Positions 45,190 to 56,885 of a stretch of DNA of 64,000 nt are shown in pieces (positions within the stretch are counted from its first letter, which is position 1; every line of letters begins with the position of its first letter). The notes below the pieces were generated by a model, which searched no databases, was not told the DNA's origin, and saw only the letters and a list, made by a program, of their open reading frames with translations. The translations under genes were made by a program, and so were the position numbers. Source of the DNA: Eulemur rufifrons (lineage: Eukaryota > Chordata > Mammalia > Primates > Lemuridae). Location: positions 238,628,843-238,692,842 of the forward strand of contig NC_090989.1 of NCBI RefSeq assembly GCF_041146395.1. The letters run 5' to 3'.

Positions 45190-45395
45190 CACTGCTTAAA
45201 CTGTGGGCCAAAGGCTATCTATCTACAAGAGAATCACCTGGAGGTGCTTTAAAAAAGAAGGGTGTATTTCTGGTTCACATCTTGTTTTTATTGGAGCCAA
45301 ATCTCTTGGGGTAAGACTTTAAAATCCTCATTTTTTGCAAGCTTCCCAAGTGACTTTCAAATTTAAACTGGCCTCAGAATCATTGTTTGGAGGAA
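45190..45395 (+). mobile_element. MER5-type hAT fossil
   Basis: 'aaactgtgggccaaaggcta', 'agaatcacctggaggtgctt' and 'aaaatcctcattttttgcaa' with 'cttcccaagtgactttcaaa' match the MER5 body and far end. Confidence 0.75.
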
Positions 45396-45404
45396 TTTAG
45401 GGCT

Positions 45405-45580
45405 ATATATTTGTTCATATTCTCAGGATCTGACATATAATTGGAGTTCAGTGGATATTTTTTGTGCAGGTAGATCACTGCATGAGTGGATGTATTTGTG
45501 ATAGTTAATTAGAAAGCTTTAAAATCCTTTTACCAGCCCTTTTATAATGAAGGCTCTGAAATATTTATTGAATGAATGAG
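45405..45580 (+). mobile_element. L2/MIR tail pieces
   Basis: 'ctcaggatctgacatataat' with 'tggagttcagtggatatt', and 'gctctgaaatatttattgaa' with 'tgaatgag', look like two old LINE/SINE 3' tails. Too short to name firmly. Confidence 0.4.
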
Positions 45581-46598
45581 TAGTACTGATAACAAGGTAA
45601 TGGAAGTAATGGTGCCCTGGTTGTACACAGATGTTTTTGACCTTGTATACACACACGCACACATACATAAACCCCCACCCCCACCCCGTGTCAGAAGCTT
45701 GCAGGGAGAGCATATGCACTGGGTTTCAGCACTAAGAGGGCCATTAAGTGGACTGATTAGGAAGGTCTGAATGTCATAGGTGAGTAAAAGTAAAAGGCAC
45801 ATGCTCTGACTCTGCCTTTTCTTACTGTTTTTAGACGTTTGCAATGGTTACATAACACCAGTGGGGCCAGAGACAAGGACAAGCCAAAGATGCATTGATT
45901 AAAGAAATTACTACTAATTAAAGTTAATCTGGAACTCACATATTTCCTCAGTTTATTATGTAATGATGTAGTGTTAGGAGTTTCCAAATCCTATTTGGCA
46001 GATAGGAGGGTTGGAGGTGGGAGGTTGGTTCTGAAGCCCAGTCTCTTACCCACTGTTCTACACGCAAGGCGGGGATGGACCCCTAGTAATTTCTTCAGTC
46101 ATGGCCCCTTTGTCCCATAATGACTGTAGAGGGTTAGGACCCTGTAACTGTTTAGGAACTTGGGTATTCAGTGTATAGATCCAATCAGAATGATAGGAAG
46201 GAAAGATAAGTAGCAATTGATTTAATATGTTATAATTGACAGCATTAAAATGTGTCCAGAGCCTATGTATGCAGCAAGTTGCTTCATGCTCTGGTTAATT
46301 TGAGTTATGGCAAAGAGATGGTGATTCTATAGAGGGGTGGATGAGAGGAAGAATTGAACTGATATCTAACTTTAATCCTCGGGGACTGTTCTGTTAATAA
46401 AACAAGCCTAAAAATGTGAAACATACAAACTTAATAGCTAATAAGGTATACATAGCAGACTCTTCACTGTTCTCACATTTCTTCTAAGTAATTCTGTTTT
46501 GGCAGTACATTTTTTTTTTTAAAAGAAAAAGGAGGTGATTTTTAGTAATTCATTCTTCAGAGGGCAAGATGAATACTATCCAGCTCTGTCCCTCTTAG
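45581..46598. other. Unique sequence
   Basis: Contains a short CA/C-rich patch (45648-45690); overlapping frames on both strands there are low-complexity artefacts. No gene. Confidence 0.5.
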
Positions 46599-46610
46599 AA
46601 TTCATAATAA

Positions 46611-46958
46611 CTGGCTGGACGTGGTGGCTCACGCCTGTAATCGTAGCACTCTGGGAGGCCGAGGGGGGTGGATCACTCGAGGTCAGGAGTTCGAGACCAG
46701 CCTGAGCAAGAGCGAGACCCTGTCTCTACTAAAAATAGAAAGAAATTATCTGGCCAACTAAAAATATATACAGAAGAAAATTAGCCGAGCATGGTGGCAC
46801 ATGCCTATAGTCCCAGCTACTCGGGTGGCTGAGGCAGGAGGATAGCTTGAGCCCAGGAGTTTGAGGTTGCTGTGAGCTAGGCTGATGCCACGGCACTCAC
46901 TCTAGCCCGGGCAACAGAGCAAGACTCTGTCTCAAAAAAAAAAAAAAAAAAAAAAAAA
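46611..46958 (+). mobile_element. Lemur-type Alu, full length
   Basis: 'ggctggacgtggtggctcac', the strepsirrhine linker ('agaaagaaattatctggcca', 'aaaatatatacagaagaaaa'), right arm, and an A-tail of 28 bases (46934-46960). Target-site duplication aattcataat at 46599-46608 and 46959-46968. Less diverged than the AluJ copies. Confidence 0.97.
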
Positions 46959-47024
46959 AATTCATAATTATCCCCTTTACACAATCCATGTTTATGATGC
47001 TCCTAACTTGAATTATTTTTGTAG

Positions 47025-47125
47025 TCTTCTGGGTCTCAGTTTTCTTACCTCTACAATGAGAGTTTTGTGCCACAAATTGATCTTGGATGCCTCTTTCAGC
47101 TCTAATCGTTAGATTCTGGGTAAGA
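47025..47125 (+). mobile_element. MIR3-type SINE fragment
   Basis: 'tctgggtctcagttttctta', 'cctctacaatgagagttttg' and 'cctctttcagctctaatcgt' then 'tagattctggg'. Confidence 0.75.
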
Positions 47126-47519
47126 GGCTACATTTTCAAAATGGATAATCAATTTAATGAAGGTCACACTTTCAGTATTTTCAGATCTCTTTATATCTGT
47201 AATCAATTTCCAGTTTCTTTTTTAAAAATTTATTTTCCCGTCTCCATTCCCCTCCTTGCTTAGATTTATTGAAAATATATTCTACAGTTTGCTTGAATTG
47301 CTATAGAAAGGCTCTGAGCATCTGGTTGAACTTGGGTTTTAGATAAATTATTTGTATTTCAAGAGTGGACCAACTGTAGTTTCCACAAATTCCACGAACA
47401 CTACTGATGGTGGATTTCTGTGCTGTGCCATTCCCTGCACTCTGTTGAGCCAATCCCTCTCTGATTTCACTGCAGTGATAATGACTGTGGTAGGAGGCTG
47501 TGCTTTTAAAGAATGGAGA
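47126..47519. other. Unique sequence
   Basis: A 99-codon frame (47352-47651) runs into the following MIR and is not supported as a gene. Confidence 0.45.
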
Positions 47520-47700
47520 GAACCAGGAGTCTGTGCATACATGGCCTCTGGGAACCTTGGCTGCAGCCTATTCCTGGTTTTGTCATGGATAGCTTGTATG
47601 ACCTTGGGGAGGCCACTGAATGTCTTTTGGCCTTTGTTTACTCATCAGTAAAATGAGAAGGTTGTTACTAGGTAAGCATTAAAATAGATAATGTATTAAT
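47520..47700 (+). mobile_element. MIR SINE
   Basis: 'ccaggagtctgtgcatacat', 'gcttgtatgaccttggggag', 'tttgtttactcatcagtaaa' and 'atgagaaggttgttactagg' follow forward MIR. Confidence 0.85.
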
Positions 47701-48189
47701 AATACTCATCTTGGGTGCTTCAGTTTACTAAAATGCCTTCTTCATTGAAGAACTTACACTAATCACAGTTTGAAGGTAACAGGAACTTATATTCTAATTC
47801 AGTAAACATTGGCAATCCAAACGGAGAACAGAATACAAGAGTGATTCCCCACTGGATATGTAAGATGGTGTGTGGAAGTGTAGGAAAAAAATAATAGAAT
47901 GCAGTGTATCTATATATTTCTTAAACTTAGAAATTTGTTATATTTTGAATTAATATAGTAGGGTGTATATAGTTTATATATAAAAAAATTGGGGACCTGA
48001 ATGCTGAAATTTTTTTACTGATTGGGTTTTATATTCAAAGTTAGGAGACCACAGGAATAGCTTATATGTATTTTTTTACCCAAATGAGTATGTTTGATTA
48101 GGACATTCCCATTTCTGATTATTAAGTAACAGGAGATTCTCCCTTTCTTTGAGAAGGATTATGGTACAAAATAATTGTTTGGGTGTGTC
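47701..48189. other. Unique AT-rich sequence
   Basis: Nothing recognised. Confidence 0.5.
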
Positions 48190-48300
48190 CAGTTCAGCAA
48201 ACCTTTATTTGACTACTATGTATTTTGGGGGCTGTTGAAAGGAGAGTGGGTTTTAAGGATGCAGTTCTTGCTTTCATAGTATATAGTTAAAGTAAAAACA
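48190..48300 (-). mobile_element. L2 tail, antisense, degenerate
   Basis: 'cagcaaacctttatttgact', 'actatgtattttgggggctg' and 'gatgcagttcttgctttcat' fit the reverse-complement L2 end. Confidence 0.55.
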
Positions 48301-49139
48301 ACAGGTTAGTGTTGCGACCCTCTCTCTTGCTCAGGTCTTTATGTTCACCTTGGCACAGGATGTATCTGGTGAACCCTGGCTGTTCTGACTGTTCCTGTTG
48401 CTGTCTCTCTTGCTGTCCCTTTCTGGGTTTTATTGTAATGTGAACCCACCAAACAAGACTTCTGGCAGTTCTAGATGGAAAATATTACATAAAGACTTAA
48501 TTTGTCAGTGAGTGGTTTCTATTCTGGATAAAACAAAGCCCCACCATACTGGATGTTCACCTAAGCCGGGCTGGATGACAGTGTTAGTGAGTTTGTGCTT
48601 TGGAGCCCCTAGTGTTGGGTGTTTTGAATACCACCCCCAAGCATAGTATCCTGGGTTCTGTGGAATTTTAAGTATTCTTTATTTTCCCACTGTTCATTCT
48701 CCTCTGCAAGCATTACTATTTTCTGTCCTTTTCCTGAAAATGAGCTTTTTAATCTCCCAATCCATAGTTGGAGGAGTCTTACTTTGAAAAGTAGAGAGGT
48801 TGATGGCTTCAGGGCTGTATCTCCTTATATGCTTATGTTTACATTTTTGAAATTGACCTAAAAAATGTCAATACTTCGTTATGGTTTTGACATTTATCTG
48901 ATAATTCCTTTCTGGGCATGTTAAAAATCTTAATTTCTTTGGCAAAAGCATTTTCTTTTCAGGATTGGTCATCTTTTCAGGGTTCTTTCTGAAAAGATTT
49001 TAGTAGAGCTTTTAAAGGCTTTTCTTAACCACATACAGCATAATTCCCTGTATAAATTTTGGGGGAAAAATCAATGAGAGGGTTAGCATAACACTAATTA
49101 TTGAATGTCATTGGCTCTAAAATTGTCTTTGAACTTAAA
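48301..49139. other. Unique sequence
   Basis: Nothing recognised. Confidence 0.5.
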
Positions 49140-49660
49140 ATTTAACAAATCATGGTGTCAGAAATAAAATATTACAGATTGCCCTTTCATTATAAAAACA
49201 ACTTATCTATGACAGTAAGGAAAAATAATATATAAAAATTCACAATCTCTAACACAACTGTTTTTAGTTTTGCATGTTCTTTTCATCTTTGTTGACATAG
49301 CCACAAATCGCTTATTTGAATTATAATTTTTTGCATTTTTGATTTTTGCTACCATTTATATAGTCACTATTTTAATTTTTACATACACAAATATCATTGT
49401 AATGGCTACTTAATGGGTTATCCAATTGACTTACTATAACTAATATTAGAAATTAGGTTGAATTTTTTGACATTGCAGATGATGTTGTAGGGAACATATT
49501 TTTGCCTGTGGGGTTTTCCTTTTTAGGGTTATTTCCTTAAATTAAATTTGGAGTTTAAATTTAGAATTACTGGGTCAGAGTAAGTTTTGTGGCCCTGAAG
49601 TAATACTCTGTTTCACACTTTTAGAAAGAGTTTTTATTCTTCCAACCAGAGCACAAATGA
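49140..49660 (-). mobile_element. L1ME-type LINE 3' end, antisense
   Basis: 'tttcattataaaaacaactt' starts an antisense 3' UTR, followed by 'catagccacaaatcgcttat', 'gctacttaatgggttatcca', 'gggttatttccttaaattaa', 'agaattactgggtcagagta' and 'tcttccaaccagagcacaaa'. Old and gapped. Confidence 0.8.
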
Positions 49661-50757
49661 CAGGTAAGGTTTTAGTTTCAGTGAGTGGAGGAGTCATAAT
49701 TATATAAGTCATTTATGTTCTTAATGCACCCTGAAGATTTTGTGTCCTTAATGTGTTCCTGCTATTTGGGGTCTGCCTGAAAGTGCTTCTGTTAGGGGCT
49801 TCTGCTAATTAAATTGAATTGGTCCAGTTTTGTAGCAAACAGGTAGCTGATGATAGTGTTTTATTCCATCATTGCTGGATAAAGTTTCAATGAAAAAGGG
49901 AGGATATTAGCTCAAGAACAAAAGTAGTTTGGAGTTCTGCTGTGAGTTTTAAGGAGCCATCACTTGGAGCTTGCCAACTTTGTCTTTTCCCTCTTGTGGC
50001 CAGCTGTCATCGGTCTTCCATGCTGCCTTTCACTTTGTCCTCAAAGGCTTTCCAGTGCTTTCTGGTGTCAGTCTTGCTTCTCAAGTGGGTGTGTCTTCAA
50101 GGGTGGAGCTGGGCATCTGGGAAGGTAACTTTGATGTGGGAATGCCAGTAGAGTATGACTCTGTGGTGAATGTGGGTACCTGTCCTGCCTGACGGGAGTG
50201 AACTGGAAATCCCCAGGATCACTGTAAGCCTGGTCCATTGATACCCTCCAGTGTGGAAAGACACTGCTCTGAATGACTGCGCTGCTGCCAGTGATATTAA
50301 AAGGTCTTCTGAGAGACCATGTAAATGTGTAGGTAACTGCTTAGAATGTGTCACATGACAAAGCAGAATACAAATGGTCTAGATACTGTGCAAGTTTCCT
50401 AAAATTTTTACATATGGTCAAAAATGAAGCTATTTATAATAAAGTATAAATAGCTGAAGCAGGGTATGGTGAGATTAAAAGGCATTTTTCTTCTTTTTTT
50501 CTATTTTGCACCAAAATGTCCTCTAGTGTTTTAGCACATTTATAGTAGAGTTTTAAAGTTACTTTTGCAAACTAGATACCAAAGATTCTAAAGTCTGTGA
50601 AGGGAAATTGAAGGAGGAGGATTTGAGATTCTGGTTAAACCACTGGAAGGGGAAGATGAGAATGGCAAGCTTTTGTCTGCGTATCTTCTGGAGCTGAAAT
50701 GAGCACTCTGCCCATTTTGTTATATGCCCACATGCGTAGGCATTGCCACTCCATAGA
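49661..50757. other. Unique sequence
   Basis: Overlapping frames on both strands at 49942-50354 without recognisable family; no gene supported. Confidence 0.45.
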
Positions 50758-50865
50758 GAGCTAGCTTCATGTCTTGGTTCTACTGCTAAATTTTGTGACT
50801 TGGGCAAATCATTTAAATGTTTCTGTGTAGTTTTTAAGGCTAAAAACTAGGGTTATTTTAGCTTT
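50758..50865 (+). mobile_element. MIR fragment
   Basis: 'agctagcttcatgtcttggt', 'tctactgctaaattttgtga' and 'cttgggcaaatcatttaaat' match the forward MIR core. Confidence 0.75.
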
Positions 50866-50979
50866 GTCATTCTTTCTTCTCTTAACCTTTGACTGACTTG
50901 ATCTATAGTTTTGTTCATTTCCTTCTTATGTCTCCAGTGAATGGAGCAGAGAAGATGACTTTGCATATCTCAGCTAACA

Positions 50980-51180
50980 AATGTTGAGCACTGGTTAAGT
51001 GCTAGCCACTCTTCTGGCCCTGGGAATTACAGAACCAAACAGTATGGACATGCTGTCTGCCTCATGGAGCTTGCAGCAGAGCCCTGGATAGAGAAGGGCA
51101 AGCATCCTCACGCTATGGTGTGATGAAAGCTTCTCGGAGAGGGATCGGGGGGAACAGGGTCCAATGCAAGTACTTATGTG
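50980..51180 (-). mobile_element. L2 LINE 3' end, antisense
   Basis: 'aaatgttgagcactggttaa', 'gctagccactcttctggccc', 'gtctgcctcatggagcttgc', 'ctatggtgtgatgaaagct' and 'gggaacagggtccaatg' follow antisense L2. Confidence 0.75.
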
Positions 51181-51234
51181 AATACTTACTGCAATATTTC
51201 TAATTGAAATGAAGTGAAAAAGAAAGGGGTGGTG

Positions 51235-51300
51235 AAATGAGCACCCAGCTCAGAGTCAGTAGGCCTAGGTTCATTTGCTGCCTCTGTAAGAGCTCAGTTT
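51235..51300 (+). mobile_element. MIR 5' fragment
   Basis: 'cccagctcagagtcagtagg' and 'cctaggttcatttgctgcct' match the 5' part of forward MIR. Confidence 0.55.
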
Positions 51301-51440
51301 AATTCAGTCATGTGAGTGCCTGAAATGTATCCAGCACCTGCCTTCTGGGTTTGGGGATGTGCAGATCCTGCCCTCATAGAGCACCCAGTCAAGCTGGGAA
51401 GGCAGGTGCCTGCTGTGAAGGGTACAGGGTGCTCTGTGTG
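51301..51440 (-). mobile_element. L2 LINE tail, antisense
   Basis: 'gtgagtgcctgaaatgtatc', 'cagcacctgccttctgggtt', 'gcagatcctgccctcataga' and 'agggtacagggtgctct' match antisense L2. Confidence 0.65.
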
Positions 51441-53094
51441 TACGTAACAGGGAAATCTGCCTTGTCTCTATTATCTCTATGGGATGTCTCTTTGAGTCAG
51501 GTGTGATGCTCCTGGGAGTTCAGGAACAAGGTCAGGAACAAGAGAGAAAAATGAGTGGACCCCTTACGCCTTAAGGCTCTCTGAGGATTTCCTGGGTGCT
51601 CCCAACTCAAGTTGAGGAATGTTACTGGAAGGTTTGGAAGGATGAAAGCCACACACTGGCCATCGCTATTTTCTCCAGCTGCCATTTATCAGCCAGGTAA
51701 TGGCAACAAGTAACCAAGAGGTCCTGAATGCAGTGACTAAGCTGCATATGGACACATGACCTGCTGAGGCATTCAAATATAGCAACACTGAAGCTTTACT
51801 TCCTTGGCACAAAGTTTGCTTATTTTATCTCTTACTCTATTAAAATCACAACAAAAAGATACTACTTGGGGTTGGATGTTGGGGTTTCTGTGTGTGTGCA
51901 CACATACAGGTGCTTGTATATGGAATATTATACTGGGATTTAAAAAAACATTTTCCTTAAAAAGAAGTGTATAGTACAAAATAGATTGAGAAGACTGACC
52001 TGCATTTTATCTGTTTCTAAATCCTAGCACAGAACTTGCCACCATGGGTAGCATGGTAGTGCTCAATAATGGATGGATAGTCTGGGTCCTGAACAACCTG
52101 CCTGACTTACCTGGAATTCCCAACATACTATATCACACCCAACTCCCATATTCCCAAACAATATTGTATTGCTCTCTCAGTGAAACTATTTGTGTAAGGA
52201 AACTTTATGATGTGCAACAGCATGGGGCATAGCCTAACCTATCATTCCATTCTCCATGCTGATCATAACTTTACAAAATGACTGTTTCACTGCTGGAATC
52301 ATGTCACAGTACAGCTTCCAGCAGTTTAGCCATTTCAATAACATTAAAGGAATTTAGATACCATTTTGGTCCAGGAAGATTATTTTCCCGTTGTGCAAGT
52401 TTACTGCCATATAGTTAATAACCCTCACCCTTATATCAAGTCAAATGGTTACATTAGATTGGGAAGCAATTTTCAGTGGACATTTAATTCAGATATTGTT
52501 TCTCTTGTGTCCACTGAACTGATACTAGTTACCTAATCCTTGACATAGTCTTTAAAACCAAAACCAGAGTTAAGGCCAGTTGTCTCTATTTATTGTTGTC
52601 ACAATTGCTGGCACTACTTTTCCTGGTGGTTGTCTTTGTGGTTTTAAATTTATAACTATTATAGTGTGTTGTACTTTACTGCAGAACAAAAGCTTTTGTG
52701 TGTGTGAATGTGTTATTGCTAAATTTTCTTATGTGTTGCTTGCAGTAGGATCCTGCTTTAACCTGCTAATTGCAAGAAGGGAAAAGAATTAAAAAGATGA
52801 ACTTAGTGCATGAAGTATTTTTTGCTAAAATGGTCTCTTCTAAGAAGAACTGAAGTTGTTGGGTGGAGTATGCAGTCAATTGGGGCATTTTTGGTTTGAT
52901 AACTTTTGGGCATGAGAACAAACATTTAATGGTTAATTCAGGTTATGGTTATATTTCAGCCCAACGGTTAAGGCCATATCACGGCTTTGACCACATATTT
53001 TATTAATGATGATTACTACTTGAGTAAGTGTTTCTGGTAAATGGAAAGTGGTTTGGATGTGGCCATCAGAATCAGGCCCAAACAGATTATTCTC
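51441..53094. other. Unique sequence
   Basis: 1.65 kb without a nameable repeat apart from a possible L2/MIR tail at 52020-52075 ('gcacagaacttgccaccatg'). The 52080-52790 part reads like UTR or conserved non-coding DNA, but nothing proves it. Confidence 0.4.
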
Positions 53095-53290
53095 AAATTC
53101 CCATTCTTACATAAGAGCTGCTTTGGAACTCTGGGGACCTTTTCTGAATGCCCATAAACCTCTGCTCACAGATCCCTGTCGCACTTGTTGTACTGTTTAT
53201 TATCTGTTGGTATGTCTGTGCTCTTCACTCAATTGGCAACTCCTAAAGCCAGGAACTATGTCGTAACATCTTTGAATGAATAAATTCATA
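53095..53290 (+). mobile_element. L2 LINE 3' end
   Basis: 'gcacttgttgtactgtttat', 'ggtatgtctgtgctcttcac', 'aaagccaggaactatgtcgt' and 'ctttgaatgaataaatt' follow the L2 3' end. Confidence 0.7.
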
Positions 53291-53309
53291 TGAAAGACAG
53301 AATTCCACA

Positions 53310-53545
53310 CTGGCCTTCATAAATTCTGTCTCTTTTGTTTACTAGCTGTGTGCCTTTAGGCAAGTGTCTTGTCCCTGCTGAGCCTTAGCTTCCTTATCAA
53401 AGTGGGATAAGTTATTGCTAATGTGTTCAAAACAACCCGAGTGGTGGTTTTGAGGGAGTCGTAACATGTAATGACATGCCTGGCACAATGCCTGTGTTTC
53501 TAGCAGGTGCCCGCAGGGTAGTTGTTACTCATGTCATTATTACTA
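53310..53545 (+). mobile_element. MIR SINE, near full length
   Basis: 'ttactagctgtgtgccttta', 'ggcaagtgtcttgtccctgc', 'tgagccttagcttccttatc', 'tgacatgcctggcacaatgc' and 'gtgcccgcagggtagttg' give a clear forward MIR. Confidence 0.93.
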
Positions 53546-53764
53546 ATAAACTAGATCAAATATTCGATTTCTGTTCCTCCATCCAGCTTACTTTTTGATC
53601 TTGAAACGCTGACTTCATGAGACTGATGTTTTGCAGGATGTCCCAGAGAGGCCCTTAAAGTGCTCTCATCCCCCAGCACATTTTTAAAGTCAGTATCAAA
53701 AAAGTCCTTGTACTGTTGGATGTTTATTTGTTATTCATCCAAGATAAAAATATTTATTTTGTTT

Positions 53765-54045
53765 CCTGCTGTATTCCAGGCTCTGGGTTGAGAGCTAGAG
53801 AGATGTAAATAAACAAAACAGGCAAGTTTTCTGTCCTAATGGAGCCCCTTAGTTATAGTAGAGACAGAAGAAAAAGTCAACAAGTAAATGAAAGCATATT
53901 CAGTTGTGAAAATTGTCATGCAGAAAACCAAATGATGAGGTGGAGAGCAGTTGAGGATGATGAAAAACTATTAATATTTTGTATAGAGTGGTGAGAGAAT
54001 GCCCCTTTGGGAAATGACATGTGAGCTGAGATTTAAAGAATGAGA
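53765..54045 (-). mobile_element. L2 LINE, antisense
   Basis: 'attccaggctctgggttgag', 'gatgtaaataaacaaaacag', 'ttctgtcctaatggagcccc', 'gacatgtgagctgagattta' and 'aagaatgagatggtgcc' follow antisense L2 for about 280 bases. Confidence 0.85.
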
Positions 54046-54281
54046 TGGTGCCACCACACTCCTCTTGGTGGGCCTGGGACCGACCTGCAGAGCAAGGGCC
54101 TCCTGCCTGGTGGGCTCCACTGTGGTCACCTCTGCCCTTTGAGCTAACATCAGCAGGTAGGTGGGCCTCCCTGCAGTTGTGCCACCCTTTCCCCAGCAGA
54201 GGGTCCCACCGGCCATGCCTCCCCAGTAGCTTATAGGCTCACCTCACCAGACTGGGGAGGTCTGACTTGTCTCCATGTCCC
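54046..54281. other. Short GC-richer unique patch
   Basis: Frames of 81 and 63 codons on opposite strands (53971-54236) overlap completely; not supported as genes. Few CpGs, so not a CpG island. Confidence 0.45.
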
Positions 54282-54458
54282 TAAATCTCACACTTTAATG
54301 GGCATCAGCATCACTGGGGTTTTGTCAGAACCACATTGTTGAATCCTGCTGTGTCTGGAGTTGCGGATTCAAGTAGGCCTGAGTGTTTTCATTTCTAGCA
54401 AGTTCCCAGGTGAGGTTGGTGCCCCTGCTGTAAGGACCATACTTTGAGAGCTAATGAT
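54282..54458 (+). mobile_element. MER5A-like hAT fossil
   Basis: 'aatgggcatcagcatcactg', 'gttttgtcagaaccacattg', 'gttgcggattcaagtaggcc', 'tagcaagttcccaggtgagg' and 'ggaccatactttgagagcta' give nearly the whole MER5A. Confidence 0.9.
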
Positions 54459-54539
54459 GGCTTTTTGCCCTTAGACAAGTAAGTTTCTGTCTATCATCCA
54501 TTATATCTATTAATATAAAATAAGTTTTGGAGAGCTGAT

Positions 54540-54778
54540 AATTACATAGTGCTTGCCATATGACAGGCACTAACTTAAGTGCTTTGCAGATGTTACGTCA
54601 GTAACATATATAGGATATTTTGAGATATGTTGTAATATTTTCCTCTGTGTAACTGATGAGGATTTGGAGACAAAGAGAGGTTAAATGGCTTCAAGGTCAT
54701 TTTGCCAGGAAATAGTGGAGCTGGGATTTGAACAGGGACAATCTAGCTCCATAGTCTATATTCTTAATGACTAGGCTA
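54540..54778 (-). mobile_element. MIR SINE, near full length
   Basis: 'tgccatatgacaggcactaa', 'aagtgctttgcagatgttac', 'gatgaggatttggagacaaa', 'gagaggttaaatggcttcaa' and 'gtggagctgggatttgaaca' are a full reverse-complement MIR. Confidence 0.95.
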
Positions 54779-55084
54779 AAACAGAAGTAGTGATAGTATA
54801 TATTTCCTAGGGTTTTTTAAAATGAGAATAACCTATGTAGTGGGCTGACACATGGTTTTTCTTAAGACATCTTTCCCTTATCATTATTCCATTTGTAAAT
54901 ATGGAGGCTAAGCTATTAGTTATCAAGCCCCATGTTGCTTTAAAACACTAATTAGGGAGTGACTTTTGGCAGGAGAGGCTACTAGCCAAGTGTAGTTTTT
55001 GTAACAGTTGCTCTATAAAGGTGTGTTGAATGAATATGAATTCTCAATTATAGGAATTGCAACCATCACCATTTTCTCTTCTGA
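54779..55084. other. Unique sequence
   Basis: Nothing recognised. Confidence 0.5.
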
Positions 55085-56040
55085 CATTTGATTATTCAAA
55101 GATTTATTTAAAAGGGCACAAAAAGCATGAACTACAAAAGAAAACAGTGGTAAAATGGACTTCATAAAAATTTATCAAAACTTCTTTAAAAGATTCACCT
55201 GGGAGAAATGCAAGCCATATACTGGGAAAAAAACACTTGTAAAACATAAATCTGATAAAGACTTGTGTTCACAATAAAGAACTCTTATAACACATTAAAC
55301 AGACAACCCAATTAAAATATGTGTAAAAGATTTGATTACACATGTCATGAAAGAATATACTTAAATGATAAATAAACACATGAGATTTCAAGGAAATGTG
55401 TATTAAAGCCACAATACTACTGCATACTCAGAGTGGCTAAAGTTAAAAAGACTGTTAATACCAAGTGTTGGTGAGGATGTAGAGCAACTGGAATCTTTAT
55501 ACATTGTTGGTGGGAATACAAGTTGGAAAACAGTATGGTAGTATCTAGAAGATGAATGTAAAATTGCCTTATAACTCAGCAATTCAACTCCTTAGTATTT
55601 GTCAAAGAGAAATGAAAACATGTCTGTATGGACTGTTATGTGAATATTCATAGTGAGTGTTAGTCGTAATAGTCCAAAGATAGAAACAAACTAATTATGG
55701 TATATATATATACTATGGAATACTACTTAACAACAAGAAAAATAAAATATTAATACATGAAAATACACTGTAAATTTTATTCAAAATTATGCTATGTGAA
55801 AAAGGTCAAACCCAAAAGAATAAATACTGTCCAATTTCATTATATGAAACTCTGAAATTTGGAAAACTGGTGATAGAAAGCAGATTGGTGATTACTGCCT
55901 AGGCTGGGAGTTGGGAGGCAGTGTCGATAGGAAGAAGTGCCAGGAAACTGTTTAGTGTGATAGTATCTATATTTTGAATGTGGTTACAAGGTTGTGTGCA
56001 GGCATAAAAATTCATCAAACTACAAAATGAATTTGAATGA
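55085..56040 (+). mobile_element. L1MC/L1MD-type LINE 3' end
   Basis: 'gggcacaaaaagcatgaact', 'gacttcataaaaatttatca', 'gcaagccatatactgggaaa', 'gttggtgaggatgtagagca', 'cattgttggtgggaatacaa', 'gtatatatatatactatgga'-type block (55700-55722) and 'gcagattggtgattactgcc'. Frame broken throughout. Its tail appears to continue briefly after the Alu at 56335-56380. Confidence 0.9.
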
Positions 56041-56333
56041 CTTTTTTTTTTTTTTTTTGAGACAGAGTCTCACTCTGTTGCCTGGGCTAGAGTGCCATGG
56101 TGTCAGCCTAGCTCACAGCAACCTCAAACTCCTGGGCTTAAGCGATCCTCCTGCCTCAGCCTCCCGAGTAGCTGGGACTACAGGCGTGCGCCACCATGCC
56201 CAGCCAGTTTTTTTCTATGTATGTTTTCAGTTGTCCAGCTAATTTCTTTCTATTTTTAGTAGAGATGGGGTCTTGCTCTTGCTCAGGCTGGTCACGAACT
56301 CCTGACCTTGAGCGATCCTCCCGCCTCGGCCTC
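56041..56333 (-). mobile_element. Lemur-type Alu, antisense, 5'-truncated, in an L1
   Basis: T18 tail, 'gagacagagtctcactctgt', right arm, lemur linker as its complement ('ttttctatgtatgttttcag', 'tagctaatttctttctattt'-type block), left arm ending abruptly at 'ccgcctcggcctccc'. The first 40 or so bases of the Alu are missing. Only a weak duplication (gaatga) is visible. Confidence 0.93.
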
Positions 56334-56334
56334 C

Positions 56335-56764
56335 CATGAATGATTTTTATTATAATTTATTTTAATTGATATTAATTTGGGAAATTATAAGTTGTAAAAA
56401 CATTTAAAAATATATGGTTTTGGCAACTTATCTTATTTGATTCTATTATTGAAGCATCCTACAATGTTTCTTCATTAAATATTATAATAAAGGATTATTT
56501 TTCTAATCATTTTATATCTTATTTTTTACTAGTCATTATGTGGCTAGAGAATTTGGAAACTGGTTACTTTTTTCCTTTTCTCTTTTTTAACCATATGAAT
56601 CCAATTTGCAGGCCCTGTATTTCTTCTTTTGAGAGCATTATTTCCACTATGAAAAGACTGGACAGGTTTATGGGACACATTTTTTGTTTTGAACCAGAGA
56701 ACTTGTATTTCATAATATTAAAGAAAACCAACATCATTTATATTATTTAAAAGGACCTTTTTCA
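56335..56764. other. AT-rich sequence
   Basis: First 50 bases may be the L1 tail; the rest is unrecognised. Confidence 0.5.
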
Positions 56765-56885
56765 GCTGGCTCTCTCCTCTGTGAAATAGGCCCAGTAAGG
56801 CCTACCTGCAAGGCTGTTGTGAAGGTGACCTTAGATGACCTATGCCAAATGTACCAGACAGCATATGGTCCTCAGTAGGCTGGTG
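56765..56885 (+). mobile_element. MIR 3' half
   Basis: 'ctctcctctgtgaaataggc', 'aaggcctacctgcaaggctg', 'ttgtgaaggtgaccttagat' and 'ccagacagcatatggtcctc' fit the forward MIR 3' half. Confidence 0.75.
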
